Shown here: piece after piece, positions 33,978-45,209 of the stretch
Numbering within the stretch: the first letter of the stretch is position 1
Layout: each line of letters starts with the position of its first letter
Assembly (NCBI RefSeq): GCF_034140825.1
Contig: NC_089046.1
Coordinates: forward strand, 19,366,001 to 19,430,000
Length of the DNA: 64,000 nt
Direction of reading: 5' to 3'
From: Oryza sativa Japonica Group
Lineage: Eukaryota > Streptophyta > Magnoliopsida > Poales > Poaceae
Made by a program: the position numbers and the translations under genes
Notes under the pieces: model-generated
What the model saw: the letters and a program-made list of their open reading frames with translations, nothing else
Database searches by the model: none
What the model was told of the DNA's origin: nothing

Positions 33978-34923
33978 GTTGTAATATGTATATGTACATA
34001 CGCCCTTTTCGATTTGACCAGAAGATTGGATTAGCCATTGTGCACCATCATCCCCTGCCTGGTGATCACCTTAGTTTTTGTATTTTTGGTCTTTTGGCAA
34101 AGAATGTTATTCCCTTGTCAGTCAAGAGAAAAATGTAGTTACCCTGTATATATCTTTTGTAATGCCCTGTCATATACCATGTTCTTGGCAGCTGGCCTCT
34201 CTGTCCCAACCACGAAACATCTGGCAGGAACCATCTAACTAATTAAGCTTCTCATTCCTTTCGGTGTTTATTCTTCGAAAGAATTGGCGCAGCAACATTG
34301 CGTTCACTTTATCTTTGAGCATTTGGAAGATATCTATGCTCCATAGAATGTACCATTTTTTTCTGACCCCAAGGTTCTAGACTAATGGCAGACCTGCTTG
34401 AGCGGCCAGAATTCAGGATGGATCTACCACAAGTCCACAAACTAGAAATTTAGTTCAGCCGGTGTATCAATATTTGATCAACCGTGACAAATGCTAGTAT
34501 CAGATATGTGTTCTGCAGTATGAAGATCGGATGATTATTAACTAAATCACATTACAAAACTGGGGCATGGCAGAACATGGTGTAGTCGTGATATGCATCA
34601 GGTGATGATTGATTTAATCACATTACAAAATTGGGACATGGCAGAACATAGTGTATCTGGCAAAACATCAGCACGAGCGCACAACGTTATTTTCTTATAA
34701 ATAAACATTTCTTCGGAAAATCCAAGTTGGACTAACCCCACGGTACTGATATTTGCCACCTTCAGAACAAAAATTCAAAATAAAATTACATGAAACGCAG
34801 AGACAAACAAAAGCCTAGATATGTACATTAGACTAACCAAGATTGCGAAGAAAGCCTTCAACAAATTGAACATTCTAACCAAGGAGTTCTGGGATACTCG
34901 GAAGCAAAAGGGGAATACAACGG
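33978..34923. other. Convergent 3' flanks with a short tandem duplication
   Basis: Separates the stop codons of the WD40 gene (plus) and MinE (minus). A tandem repeat of about 75 bp covers about 34540-34660 (AATCACATTACAAAA.TGGG.CATGGCAGAACAT twice). Otherwise only 3' UTR-like sequence is seen. Confidence 0.6.
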
Positions 34924-36993
34924 TCAGTAGTTCTTGTTGGGCACGAAGAAATCGAACGTAACGTCGACGCTGCCTGATGTTTCTCCAGTGTCCTTGAAGT
35001 CAACACCTACGATCTTCCCTCTGTACTGCTCTTCAGATTCCTGGTACTCAGGCTTGACACGGCGAACAGGAACGGTCACAGAATATACTGTGCCAAGGCC
35101 AGCATCAGTTGAGATATCCACCTGGACGTTGTCTCGTGATTCTATCTCCACGAATTCAGAGAGTGCCTCAACGATGTTCTCAACAATCTTCTTCTTTGCC
35201 TCGTCACTCACTTCACACCTGTCGGAGAACAGTATCATCTTAAGCCTCTGCTTTGCGATGTTTGCATTAGAGTTCTCCTTAATGCTTGGTGCTGGGAAGA
35301 TTATCTTCCATGCTAATTTCAGACGATCAAGAAACCCCATGTTAACAATGTTGTGAAGAAAGCCTTCCACCTCTTGAGCAATAGGAGAGAAGTCATTCCT
35401 TGAAAGAGCAAAAGTCTGAATGGAGCTCTTTGAACAGCTTTGGTGCTCAATGCCTAGATGCTTAGGAGTAAGCATGATGTTGCAAGATCGTCCACGAGGA
35501 AATGAACTAAACTGTGCCTACAGAAGTAGAGGTAAAGTCGTTAGCTAATAATCCACTGAAATATGCTATTCCATAGAAAAAAAACAACTCTATGATGCAA
35601 AGAATATCCAATGTGAATGCAATCTAAAGCTGAGAATTATATGCAACTACACATTCAAGAATCAAGACAAACCAGAAATTTTCATTAGATTATGATTTTC
35701 AACCATTACGGAGAAGTTCAAACAAGGTTACTCCAAAGAGTTTACAATAGGAAAAGAAACATGGTACGCGTGTGTGAATGCACTATATGCTTTGCCAAAA
35801 TTCAAGTTCGGCATCACTACCAGTACCAGTGTCAATCCAAGCAGGATCTGTTAGCACATTAAACAATTCAAGAAGAGTCTTTGCTACAATAGTCTCAGCA
35901 GCATATCTATGAAAATAATAGTGGAGTTAGCACATTTGGTCGCTTCATTCCAAAAGTCATCCAATATTAAATTGAGCAGAACCAGAACAGCACAAGAGCA
36001 TGGTAGAATGATACACACTTTTGAGTTGTTATTAAGCATTTGAAACAGTTACCATTCAGAAACCAACCAAACAAAAACTTTATAATTTGCTCAGAACTCC
36101 TATAGGCAAGAATGGGACAAGCAACTAATGTGCTATCCTGACCTACTGTAATATGACTAATACTCATCTCAGGAGGTATAAAACAAAGGTTATTTAAGAC
36201 TGAGATATAGAAAGATAGGCTGTATGCCAAATCCTAAATAAGAACATTGTCATTTCCAGTTCACACCCATATTTGACAACACAGTTAGGTTTTCACTCTC
36301 TTCAAACATCTAATATTAACTCATAACAGCAGATGTGCTTCGAAAACATTTGACTACACGAGACACCCAGGCCAGCATTTTGTGTCTACACCTAGCAATT
36401 ACACTTGCTTGTACGCTAACACAAACTAGACCAGAGGTCGCAAATGTATAGCTGCGTCTTCCGCAGCTTTACATATCAAATTTCACAGCTTGACTAATAT
36501 CTAAATCCCAACAGTTCCTCGTGAACCTCGCGACAGACCAGAATCAGAGCACACCAAAACCGCCGCTTTGGTAACGAATTCTAGTATTCTACAGCACTAG
36601 ATCCAAGAGGATGTTGGAATCGAGAACGCTCAACATGAAAAATCTCCTCTCTCATTATTTTTTTCTCCTCCCCATTCCCCACCCCCACCCCCAAAACGAG
36701 GTGCAGCGGCACAATCTTTTGTTCCTTCAAAAAACAAAAAGAGGTACGAATCTATCATCTCATCTTCATCAGCGCGCAGGGATCCGAGATGGCATCCGGC
36801 CACGGGGAGACCCAACCTCCTCCATCTTATCTAGGGTTTTGGGGGGAGGGGAAAGAAGAAGAGATGGAGACCGGACCTTGGAGCTGGTGGCGGGGTTGCG
36901 CCGGCGCGGGGCGGGGAGGACGGAGGCGGACGGGGCGAGCACCGCGCCGGGCTCGCCGCCGAAGCCGGCGGAGATCGACGTCGCCATTGCCAT
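34924..36993 (-). CDS. MINE1: Cell division topological specificity factor MinE, chloroplast
   Basis: Two exons, 36877-36993 and 34924-35517, with a 1.36-kb intron, give 236 residues. Residues 1 to about 60 look like a plastid transit peptide (Ser/Ala/Arg-rich, few acidic residues). The MinE domain starts near 100 with FLDRLKLAWKIIFP, the MinD-binding helix. It continues with NIAKQRLKMILFSDRCEVSD and ALSEFVEIESRDNVQVDIST, and ends in the strand TVYSVTVPVRRVKPEYQ. A plant-specific C-terminal extension ends VDVTFDFFVPNKNY. In plastids MinE opposes MinD/ARC3 so that the FtsZ ring forms only at mid-organelle. All key segments are intact. An AAACCCTAG telo-box lies just upstream of the ATG (36999-37007). 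A second in-frame ATG follows two codons later. Confidence 0.95.
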
Positions 36994-37172
36994 GGCAGCT
37001 AGGGTTTGGTCTCCAGTGAGTCTCTGCTCCACTCTTGGTTGGACTTGGGATGGGAATGGAATTGGAAAGGTGGTGGCGTAGTGGTCACCTCAACTGGGGT
37101 ACAACCGACAGTGGGGCCCACTGGTCAGTCTCACGTGTGGCCCTGGCTGGACGGAGAACAGTAGGTGGCTAG

Positions 37173-37459
37173 TACTCCCTCCGTCCCGGTTTAGCTGTCG
37201 CTGGGGTGTAGAGTTTGTCCCAGAAAGAGGATCGTTTAGGCGTAGGGCAGCTAGCAGGCTAGCCACTAGTATGAGTACTTCTATTAATTTTCTTCCCCAT
37301 GCTGGTTGCAGACATATCAGAATGACAGGCGCAGTACTAGTTTTGTGTTAATTTTTAAGCATTGAAATGATTAATGTAGGGGCACGTTGGTCATTTTTCC
37401 AGCACCATATTTTGTCATCTCTTTCCTAGAACGACTAGTAAACTGGGACAGAGGGAGTA
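37173..37459. mobile_element. Stowaway-like MITE
   Basis: The element is 37175-37457 (283 bp) with termini CTCCCTCCGTCCCGGTTTA and TAAACTGGGACAGAGGGAG, flanked by TA dinucleotides at 37173-37174 and 37458-37459. This is the classic Tc1/mariner-derived Stowaway arrangement. It lies upstream of MinE and is non-coding. Confidence 0.9.
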
Positions 37460-39797
37460 CTTGGCGTACTTGCATATTTTTCCTATAGGAGAAAACACAT
37501 TTTGTGCTAAGAATATACAAAACGATAAAAATATGGCGTTAGTTTTTTCTTTACAAATATGTTATTTTTGGTCCATCTGATCCAAATTAAGATTCATACC
37601 AGGTCCTAGTGAAACAAAATTAAAGCGTGCAAGCGCAAGGAATCGAGCTCAAGACCTTCTGGTTGGTAAACATCATGTGTTCGTCATGCAATCAAGCTGC
37701 CGTTTTTGAATTGAAACTAAATTTACATTCTACTTGTTGGAGATGAACCAAATCATTTCAATGTGCAAACTACAATTCACTAACCAGCAAACATATTTCA
37801 CAAAATTAACCCTTCATCTTCGCATGAACTTTGAGAATTGTTTCAACTAGCAAATCAACAGCGTACCTACAACAAACACATGCACACAAGACACGGTGAT
37901 TTACGTGAAAAAACCTTCTCAGTGTAAGGAATGAAAAACCACGGGACAAAATGGTTCACTCCAAGCTTCCACTATAATCAACAATAAGTACGATTCGAGT
38001 CTTCTCTAGAACATTTAGAGGCACATTACAACAGCAGTTATACCATCAAGTTACATACTTGTCAATCATCAACATCAACCATAACAACTAACAAGAGTTA
38101 TAACAATAACAAGCAGAGAAATATCAGATTCTGTCCTCTTCGGTTCTCAACTAACATCTCCCAAACCATATATGCGAGTTACATGAAACTTGGTAGAAAT
38201 GATGGTTTATGAGTCCCTTCCAAGCTGTCCAAAAACAGCCCAATCGGACACTGTTTGATCCCTCAAACTGACATCTACTAAATGATGCACAAGCTGAAAC
38301 TATAGTCACTCGAGCTAACAAACCACTACTCAAATCCGGTGCTCTACTCAACCAATTCTCACACAAACTGTCTAGATTGAAGTCCTCAAAGTGAGGAACG
38401 AACTCACCAAATTTGGTGCCAAACCAACCACGTTTGAGTCTCTACTCGCTGCCTTGATGAAGATCGGATAAGAGCCACCAAGCTAAATAAACTGCAACTC
38501 TTCTTCTCCACTCTCCTCTCACTCTTTTGTGTTTTGTTGGTTTCTTCTCCTCTTCAATGGCTGCTGCTCTCCGCTCTCTCAATGGAGACTAAGGTTTTTC
38601 TTCCCATCACAAATGATGAGGCAATCTCCACCACTGATCAAGACATGAATCAATGACTCACATTTGTTGGACTTTTGGGTTGCAATGGGTTGAGAGCAAC
38701 GGCTCCATGTGGAAGGAATTTAGCCCAACACTACTTATACCCCACTTACACCCTAATTACAATGTAGTTATATGAAAATTACACTACACTTACATTTGAT
38801 AGATTTTTCTTAAATAAATTGTCGTCATATTTATAGATAGACCTAAGAATATATTCACTCTGGTAAACAATATTGTCCGTTGAGGACAACATTTGGTAAA
38901 CTTGTAAAAATATCTGTCCTAATTTTAGAAGTTTGATAAACTATACTAATTAAGGCACCTGTAGCTATTGGGAATTATTAAGGCACTTATTAGAAATGCC
39001 AGGATTTTCCTAAATCTTCTCATAGTCAAACTAATTCACGTGAAAATCATGAAATATCCTTGTGAAATTCTCCGTTCTTCCAGTTTTCTTTTCCTTTTTG
39101 CGTACAGCCTTTGGTTAGAAACAGAGTGATGCTTCTGGAGTCTATCTCAACTTTTCAGACCTTCGCAACCAGCACTCGTGTGAGTATTGGATCTCAAAAG
39201 GAAAATCCTAATGTGAACATTATATTGGACTTATGAAAAACGATACATGTAGATTTGTCTTGGTAGGCTTACACTCAACATGCTGCAATACAAAAGTGTG
39301 GTCCGTTTACTCATTCGTGACTCTGTACTCATAATCCAAATCCAATTTATTTATCGGATGCAATTTCAATTAATCTTTGCATACAAACCGCGAAAATGCT
39401 AAATTATATTTTGAGAAACCATGTCAACATCAAAACATCACATACTCGATGATTGCGAATTTGCCACATCCCTGCTGCCTACTTAACTTCTGCAAAATGA
39501 AATGTTTTCACCAATCAATAGTCCCATTTACAGTCATAATAGGCACAACCGCAATGTAAGCATAATCAGAGTACAAAGGGGCCAGGCCAACTGTATTTGG
39601 AAAAACTCATTTGCATTGGTATAAAATGGCTCATCGATTCCTTGAAAGATTTAGAGACATATAAACATGATCTGTACATACGCATTCAGCGATTTTTACG
39701 CGCTTTACTTTAGTTACCATAATCAGTATACATGTAGTCATGCAGAGCATTCATGGTGACGCCGAAAGGAGTGCTGGATTACAACTACAGCTACTCA
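37460..39797. other. Repeat-like intergenic DNA, no gene
   Basis: About 37860-38720 has the look of a decayed retroelement-derived or multicopy segment (motifs GTGATTTACGTGAAAAAACC and AACCACGGGACAAAATGGTTCAC), but I could not define ends or coding domains. The remainder is AT-rich with only short frames. Confidence 0.35.
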
Positions 39798-42007
39798 TCA
39801 TCTGTTGAGGGTTACTGACAAGGCAACAGATAGTATGAACCATGCCAGGAAAAAGTAGCCAACCAGCTTTGTTGGGAACTCATCTTCTGGTTCCTGCTCA
39901 TATAATCAAACATCATTCTGATTATTCATATGCTTTGATGAGAGAAGATAACAGATATTTTCGGAGAACCGTAAACCATTTTATTTGAAATTTTTTGAAT
40001 GAAAGAAATGAGCTGTTTGGAGAAGACACTGATGAATTTGCTTATGGACAGATTATCTTAAAAATGACTGTTCTAAATAGGTGCAATACCTTTGGAGGAT
40101 CTGGTGCTAGCTCCATGGGATCGACTTCGAAAGGCCAGACATATCGCTCAGGCTTTCCACTTCTTGCCAAACTCCAATCGTATAATCTTCTCTCTTCCTC
40201 GGTCCATAGTATGGTAAAAGATTCCTGCCATGATGCAGTAATGTTTTGTTTAGGAGGCACTGGAATTGAATGGGTGAAGACTGAAGAAAAGGTTATTGAC
40301 TGATTTTGCATCTGAACCTTTAGGAGGTCATGCTCCTTGTTGATTTCCTCTTCTTCCAATCCTTTGCTATTCAGTTCTTCGCACTTCTTCTCGTAGGCGG
40401 CTTTAACCTGATTTAAGGATTGAAGTCCGGTATTCTAGAGTGACAGTACTAGCAGAGCACCAGAAGTACAATTGAAAGCATACTGGCTAGCTAGCTAATT
40501 ACCAAATAAGGACATCGATGACACACTGAATATGAAACTAGGTTCATTCTTGAAGTATACTACAGAAAATTGTGTTGGTAAATTAAGATCTAACTGCAAA
40601 TCTAAGCTAACTTTTTTATTTTATTACTCCCTCCGTTTCACAATGTAAGTCATTCTAGCATTTTCCACATTCATATTGATGTTAATGAATCTAGATAAAT
40701 ATATATGTCTAGAACTTTAGATTCATTAACATCAATATGAATGTGGGAAATGCTAGAATGACTTATATTGTGAAACGGAGGGAGTATTTATTTAATGGAT
40801 ATTATACACACCAGAGATTTCACTTAGAGAATCCAATGTGGAATGGAACTTGAAAGTCTATTATAAACGTGTACTACTGTAACAATTCTGTCTGTTTGAT
40901 GACACACAAAATCAGTATCGACATCATTCTGAATCCAATGGGTCCATTCACCCCAAAAGAACTCAATGGATCAAAAATTCCAACCAAACATTGCACAGCT
41001 AATTAAGATACTATACATCCTATTTCCTATTATTAGGACTAGAATGATTCATCGCCTAATTGTTTTCCGAGACATTTCAATGCAAATATAGCATCATAGA
41101 GTGGCTAGACAATACCCAACTCCAGTATTGCACATGATGCATGTCCATCATTGACCATAATCAGAGGAAGCCAGGGATTAGTAAAATATTTTGTGGATGC
41201 AAGCATATCGCTGGTAAAATTGCAACGCGCTGCGTGGTATTTTGATTTCAGTGTACCTCATCGGTAGAAGCTGATCTGGTGATCCCAAGCCTCCCATAAT
41301 GATCACATTCTGTGATTGCTGCAAATGATTGTAAAAAAAAAAAAACTCTTAAGTATCGACAGTTTACAACAGAAGAACTTGTATCTATGTTCAGCAATTC
41401 CTGGCTAAAAACAGCACATCTTCAAGAGTAGCTCCTGTATTTCACCTAGCATTTCTTGCAAATAGGGAAATTTAACTACACTACTCTGCGGCCTCGGTTC
41501 ATTATTATGCTATATTTTCTACAAATTATAAGAGGCGCACAGATAAACATTGGTAAATATAATGGTATAATTAGAATATCTGCAAAGTTGTACAACTAAT
41601 ACTCTTAGCATGATAAAAAAATACAGAACCCAAAATTAACTGATTGCTAAGCAATGGCGTCAACCAAGAAACGCGCACGTACCGAGGCCGCGCATCGCCT
41701 TCTGCACGTTGTCGGCGGAGATGAGCGAGTACGGCGGCCGCGTCGACGTCGCGGCGCCGCCGGCGACGTCCGTCCCGGCCTCGGGGTCCCCCTCCACGGC
41801 TTCCGCCACCGCCGCCGCCGCCGCGGCGTCCTCGGGGGCGGCCGTGGCGCCGCCGTCTTCCGCGGCGGCGGCGCACCGGGCGCGGAACGACGCCGCGGAG
41901 GAGGAGACACGGCCGAGGGGGAGGCGGACGCGGCGGCGCGGGGACGAGGTGGAGGCGGCGGCCACGGCGGGCGGCGCCGGCGGGGAGACGACGCCAACGG
42001 CAGCCAT
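39798..42007 (-). CDS. ndhU: Chloroplast NDH complex subunit U (J-domain-like)
   Basis: Five exons: 41683-42007, 41257-41318, 40318-40407, 40090-40224 and 39798-39893. All junctions are GT-AG and in phase, giving 235 residues. The N-terminus (about 1-50) is a transit peptide, followed by an Ala-rich linker. [19 protein letters not shown] leads into a J-like domain ([20 protein letters not shown], then [14 protein letters not shown]) that lacks the HPD tripeptide needed to stimulate Hsp70. [10 protein letters not shown] precedes one C-terminal membrane helix (about 214-232). This is the layout of NdhU, a stroma-exposed, thylakoid-anchored subunit of subcomplex EDB at the ferredoxin-binding site of the NADH dehydrogenase-like complex in cyclic electron flow. 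Intron 2 carries a Stowaway MITE. Confidence 0.9.
40625..40786. mobile_element. Stowaway-like MITE within ndhU intron 2
   Basis: The element is 40627-40784 (158 bp), an almost perfect palindrome with termini CTCCCTCCGTTTCACAATGTAAGTC and its inverse, flanked by TA on both sides. Arm similarity is near complete, so it is probably a young copy. As RNA it would fold into one long hairpin inside the intron. Confidence 0.93.
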
Positions 42008-42946
42008 GGCGGGGAGTGGAGAGTGTGGAGCGCGGGAGATAAGGGAGGTGGGGATGGAAATAAAAGTTTTTGAGCCCTTTTGTTTTTCTCTGTTTTCAAT
42101 TTCTCCTATTTTCTTATATTTACTACTAGTATTGTTTTTTATATTTATATGTTTTTAAAACATAGTATAAAACTATAAATACAGACGCTCATAAGTGTGC
42201 ACACTAACCGCTAAGAATGTTGTGCGAGTTAAAAATTTTCATATATACTAAGGAGCAAGAAAATGTTGTTAAATTCTAATAGAAAATAATTATTTACTAG
42301 ACTTTTTTTAAACTATTATTTATTAGACTTAAACATCTTAAAACCCAAAACTAACTTTTCGAAAATTATATTCCAAGCATTCTTTTACGAGTCGCAATTG
42401 GAAAATTAAATGAAAATATTTAAACTAAATCAACCTTAAGTGGGTCAAGAAATAAAGGGTTTTTGATGGTGTTTCATTCTTTTTATTAATATATTTGGAT
42501 TTATTTCATATTTCAATACATTCGAATCCATTATTTCACACATTGTAACAAAATATTTCAAGTTGGGTTTGATTGTGTTTCAACATATTCAACATTGAAA
42601 TATTTTTATGTAAGGTGGTTTCAATTTTTGTCTTTGATTCGTTGTGGATTTGTTAATGTTTCACTAATTGAACTTTGATGTTCCATGTTTCATAACAAAT
42701 TGTTTCACTCTATGATTCAACTTTGTTTCATCATTTAAATTTAAAACATATGTTAAGTTTGTGGTGAAACATTTTTCTTACACGTGTTAAGCTAGTGGTG
42801 AAACATTTTGCTGAAACATCGTCCATTTTTTTACAACAAAAATGGGGCGGACGATATGTACCTCTCCGTTAAAAAAAAATCAAATTCTAGTTATGAACTT
42901 AGACATATGCGTGTTAGATTCATAGCTTGTTTTTTTTGGGACGGAG
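42008..42946. other. AT-rich intergenic, ndhU promoter side
   Basis: No gene. Repeated 'gaaacattt' and 'tttcaa' words between 42470 and 42830 resemble those at 58860-59230, which suggests a shared dispersed repeat. The ndhU promoter should lie in the first few hundred bases. Confidence 0.4.
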
Positions 42947-43177
42947 CAGGGTTCGACTTACCGCCGGTAACCGCGCGGTTACCGCGGGGTACAGTAATAT
43001 AAATACCGCGGTAACCTCCTTAAATTCAAATAAATTTAAAAAATAATTTAAATTTTTGATAAATTTTGCACGGTTTCGTACGGTTTTTCACGGTTATCGC
43101 GATTACCGTGCGGTAACCGTGCTTACCACGGGGCGCGGTAACCCCGGCCCCGGCGGTTCGGGAAAGCCTGGACGGAG
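42939..43177. mobile_element. hAT-like MITE rich in CGGTAACCG units
   Basis: Perfect 8-bp repeats GGACGGAG at 42939-42946 and 43170-43177 bound a 223-bp element starting CAGGGTTCG and ending GGGAAAGCCT. The interior repeats short palindromic words around GCGGTAACCG and CGGTTACCGCG in both halves with an AT-rich centre. An 8-bp duplication and CAGGG-type end fit the hAT superfamily. Confidence 0.6.
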
Positions 43178-43216
43178 TAGTAGGTGCTTCGATGACTTTG
43201 TTGAAGAGAACATGTC

Positions 43217-43915
43217 CGACCAACCGGCCCCACTCTCAGCGACTCCCTCCGCCGCCGGCCTCACTCACTCACCCACCCATGGCCTCGCCGCTCGCCGGCG
43301 TCGCCGGGCTCGGGCCCGCCGCCGCCTCCCTCTCGCTGGCCCCTGGCCCTCTCCCCCCTCCTCCGACACCTCCGCCTCGCTCCTCCCCCCCTCCTCTGCC
43401 TCCTCCTCTCCAGCCCCACCGCCGCCGCCGCCGCCGCCGCCGACCCATGCCGTAACTCCGCCGCGTCCCCGCGCCTCGCATCGTTTTAGCGGCTGCTTGG
43501 GGGCGCTTGGGCTTGACCCGATCTGGTGCTCGTCAGTGCTCGCGCCGCGGGTGCCGTGCCGGTGCTCGGGTTACAGGGATTACAGCCGGCCGTGCTCCTG
43601 ATCTCCGGCTGCGACCTCAGCAACGTCGCATGCTTCGACAGGTGATCTCATATATCGAAAGTTCAATTGCCTGGTCGTGCACACTTACTAGGGAAATTTT
43701 GGGGGAATTTCTTGTGATGCATTTGCTGAGTTGTAGTAGTAGACTTATAGTGAAGCTAGACGGTTCAAATATATGGGTTTGTTAGGGATTTAGTGGGGAT
43801 AAATTGGTGCTGTTGGAGATTTTGGACTATATTCATGAGAATTTTAGTGCATTTGGTTTGCTAAAGAATCATTGCTTCTTTTTTCTTTGTTGCATACCAA
43901 TAAGAGTCATGGGAT
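43217..43915 (+). pseudogene. Truncated duplicate of the PIG-V gene (exons 1-2)
   Basis: The start, ATGGCCTCGCCGCTCGCCGG at 43279, is identical to the PIG-V start at 54308, and similarity extends upstream into the leader. Exon 1 is degenerate and out of frame downstream. The intron 1 segment and exon 2 (GTGCTCGCGCCG...GGGTTACAGG...GTGCTCCTGATCTCCGGCT) are recognisable, and similarity continues into intron 2 (ATTTAGTGGGG.ATAAATTGGTGCT) before fading near 43915. Because intron sequence is retained, this is a DNA-level duplication, not a processed copy. Exons 3-8 are absent. It lies 11 kb upstream of the intact gene in the same orientation and directly before the receptor kinase gene. Confidence 0.85.
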
Positions 43916-44910
43916 TGTGCTGTTCAAACTTGTCATCAAACCAAACGCACCCAAGTCGTTTTGGATAAAAGGCCTGAGAACGCACCCAAGTCGTCGATAG
44001 TTGACCGTATGATTTTAGCCAAGAAAGGGCAATGAGGATGAATACCTTCTTGACTTGGAAAGGTGACGCATTCTATTTGTAGTACCAGACAGTGATTATT
44101 GCACACCTTTGATGTGTGCAATAATCTCGTTGATTTGCTGCAAGTTAAAGCAGCTGAGCTACGTAGCTAAGCAGGTAGCCATGGAGCGGCACGGCTGTAG
44201 TCGCCACCGCCATTGCTCCTTCGTCCTGCTCATCGTCGTGGTGGTGGTGGCCTACCTCCTCGTCGGTGTCGTCCCTGCATTGCAGGCTTCAGTAATCGCC
44301 GAGGATGATGGCCGTGCTCTCATGCAGTTCCAGTCCCTCATCACGGAGGACCCGTATGGGGCCTTGGCGACATGGGGTGGCAGCAGCGGCAGCAACCACT
44401 CTGCCTCACCGGCGACGCCATGCGGGTGGTGTGGTGTGACGTGTGGGGTGCGCGGGCGTAGCCGTGGGCGTGTCACGGCGCTAGACCTCCGCGGGCTCGG
44501 CCTAGGAGGCGCCATCGTCGCCCAATCGTCCCTGTCCAGCCTCACCTACCTCCGGTGGCTTGACCTCTCCCAGAACCGCCTGTGTGGTGGCGTCCCCACA
44601 CCGCTGCCACTCTCCCTCGAGTACCTCAACCTCAGTTGTAACGCGCTGCAGGGGACGGTGTCCTCAGAGCTTGGGTCGCTTCGCCGCCTCCGGGTGCTCG
44701 TCCTCGACACCAACAACCTCACCGGCGGCATCCCTGCCTCCCTCGGAAACCTCACCTCCCTCACCGATCTCGCCCTCACCGGCAATCACCTCAGCAGCCA
44801 CATCCCCAGTGCCCTCGGCAACCTCCGTGCCCTCACCAGCCTCTACTTGAACGACAACATGCTCGAGGGATCCATACCCCTCTCGGTGTTCAACCTCCTC
44901 TCTGTAGCAT

Positions 44911-45209
44911 TGTCACGCCAGAGCATTCATCATCAGACTCGGGCGCGGAAGGAAGGATCAAATCAAGTGGGCCGTCGACTACCGCTCGGCCCAGACGGGA
45001 GAGGCGCGACAACCTGCGCGTGAAGGGGAAGGATTGGGTCCAGTAGCTTCTGGCTAAGTCTATAAATAGATTACCCTTGTACTGAAAGAAGTGAACTGTA
45101 TCCCCTTCTCCAAGTCTGTATCTGCTCTGTTCTTCTCTGTTCTTCTCTATTCCTTCCAAATTCCAGATTCTATCTCTAATTCTTCTTGCTGAGATCTCGG
45201 TTCGTAACA
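44911..45209 (+). repeat. 5' LTR of the Reina-like element
   Basis: 299 bp, TGTCACGCC...GTTCGTAACA. Nearly identical to the 3' LTR apart from one length difference. It contains TATAAATA near 45060, a likely promoter. Confidence 0.93.
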
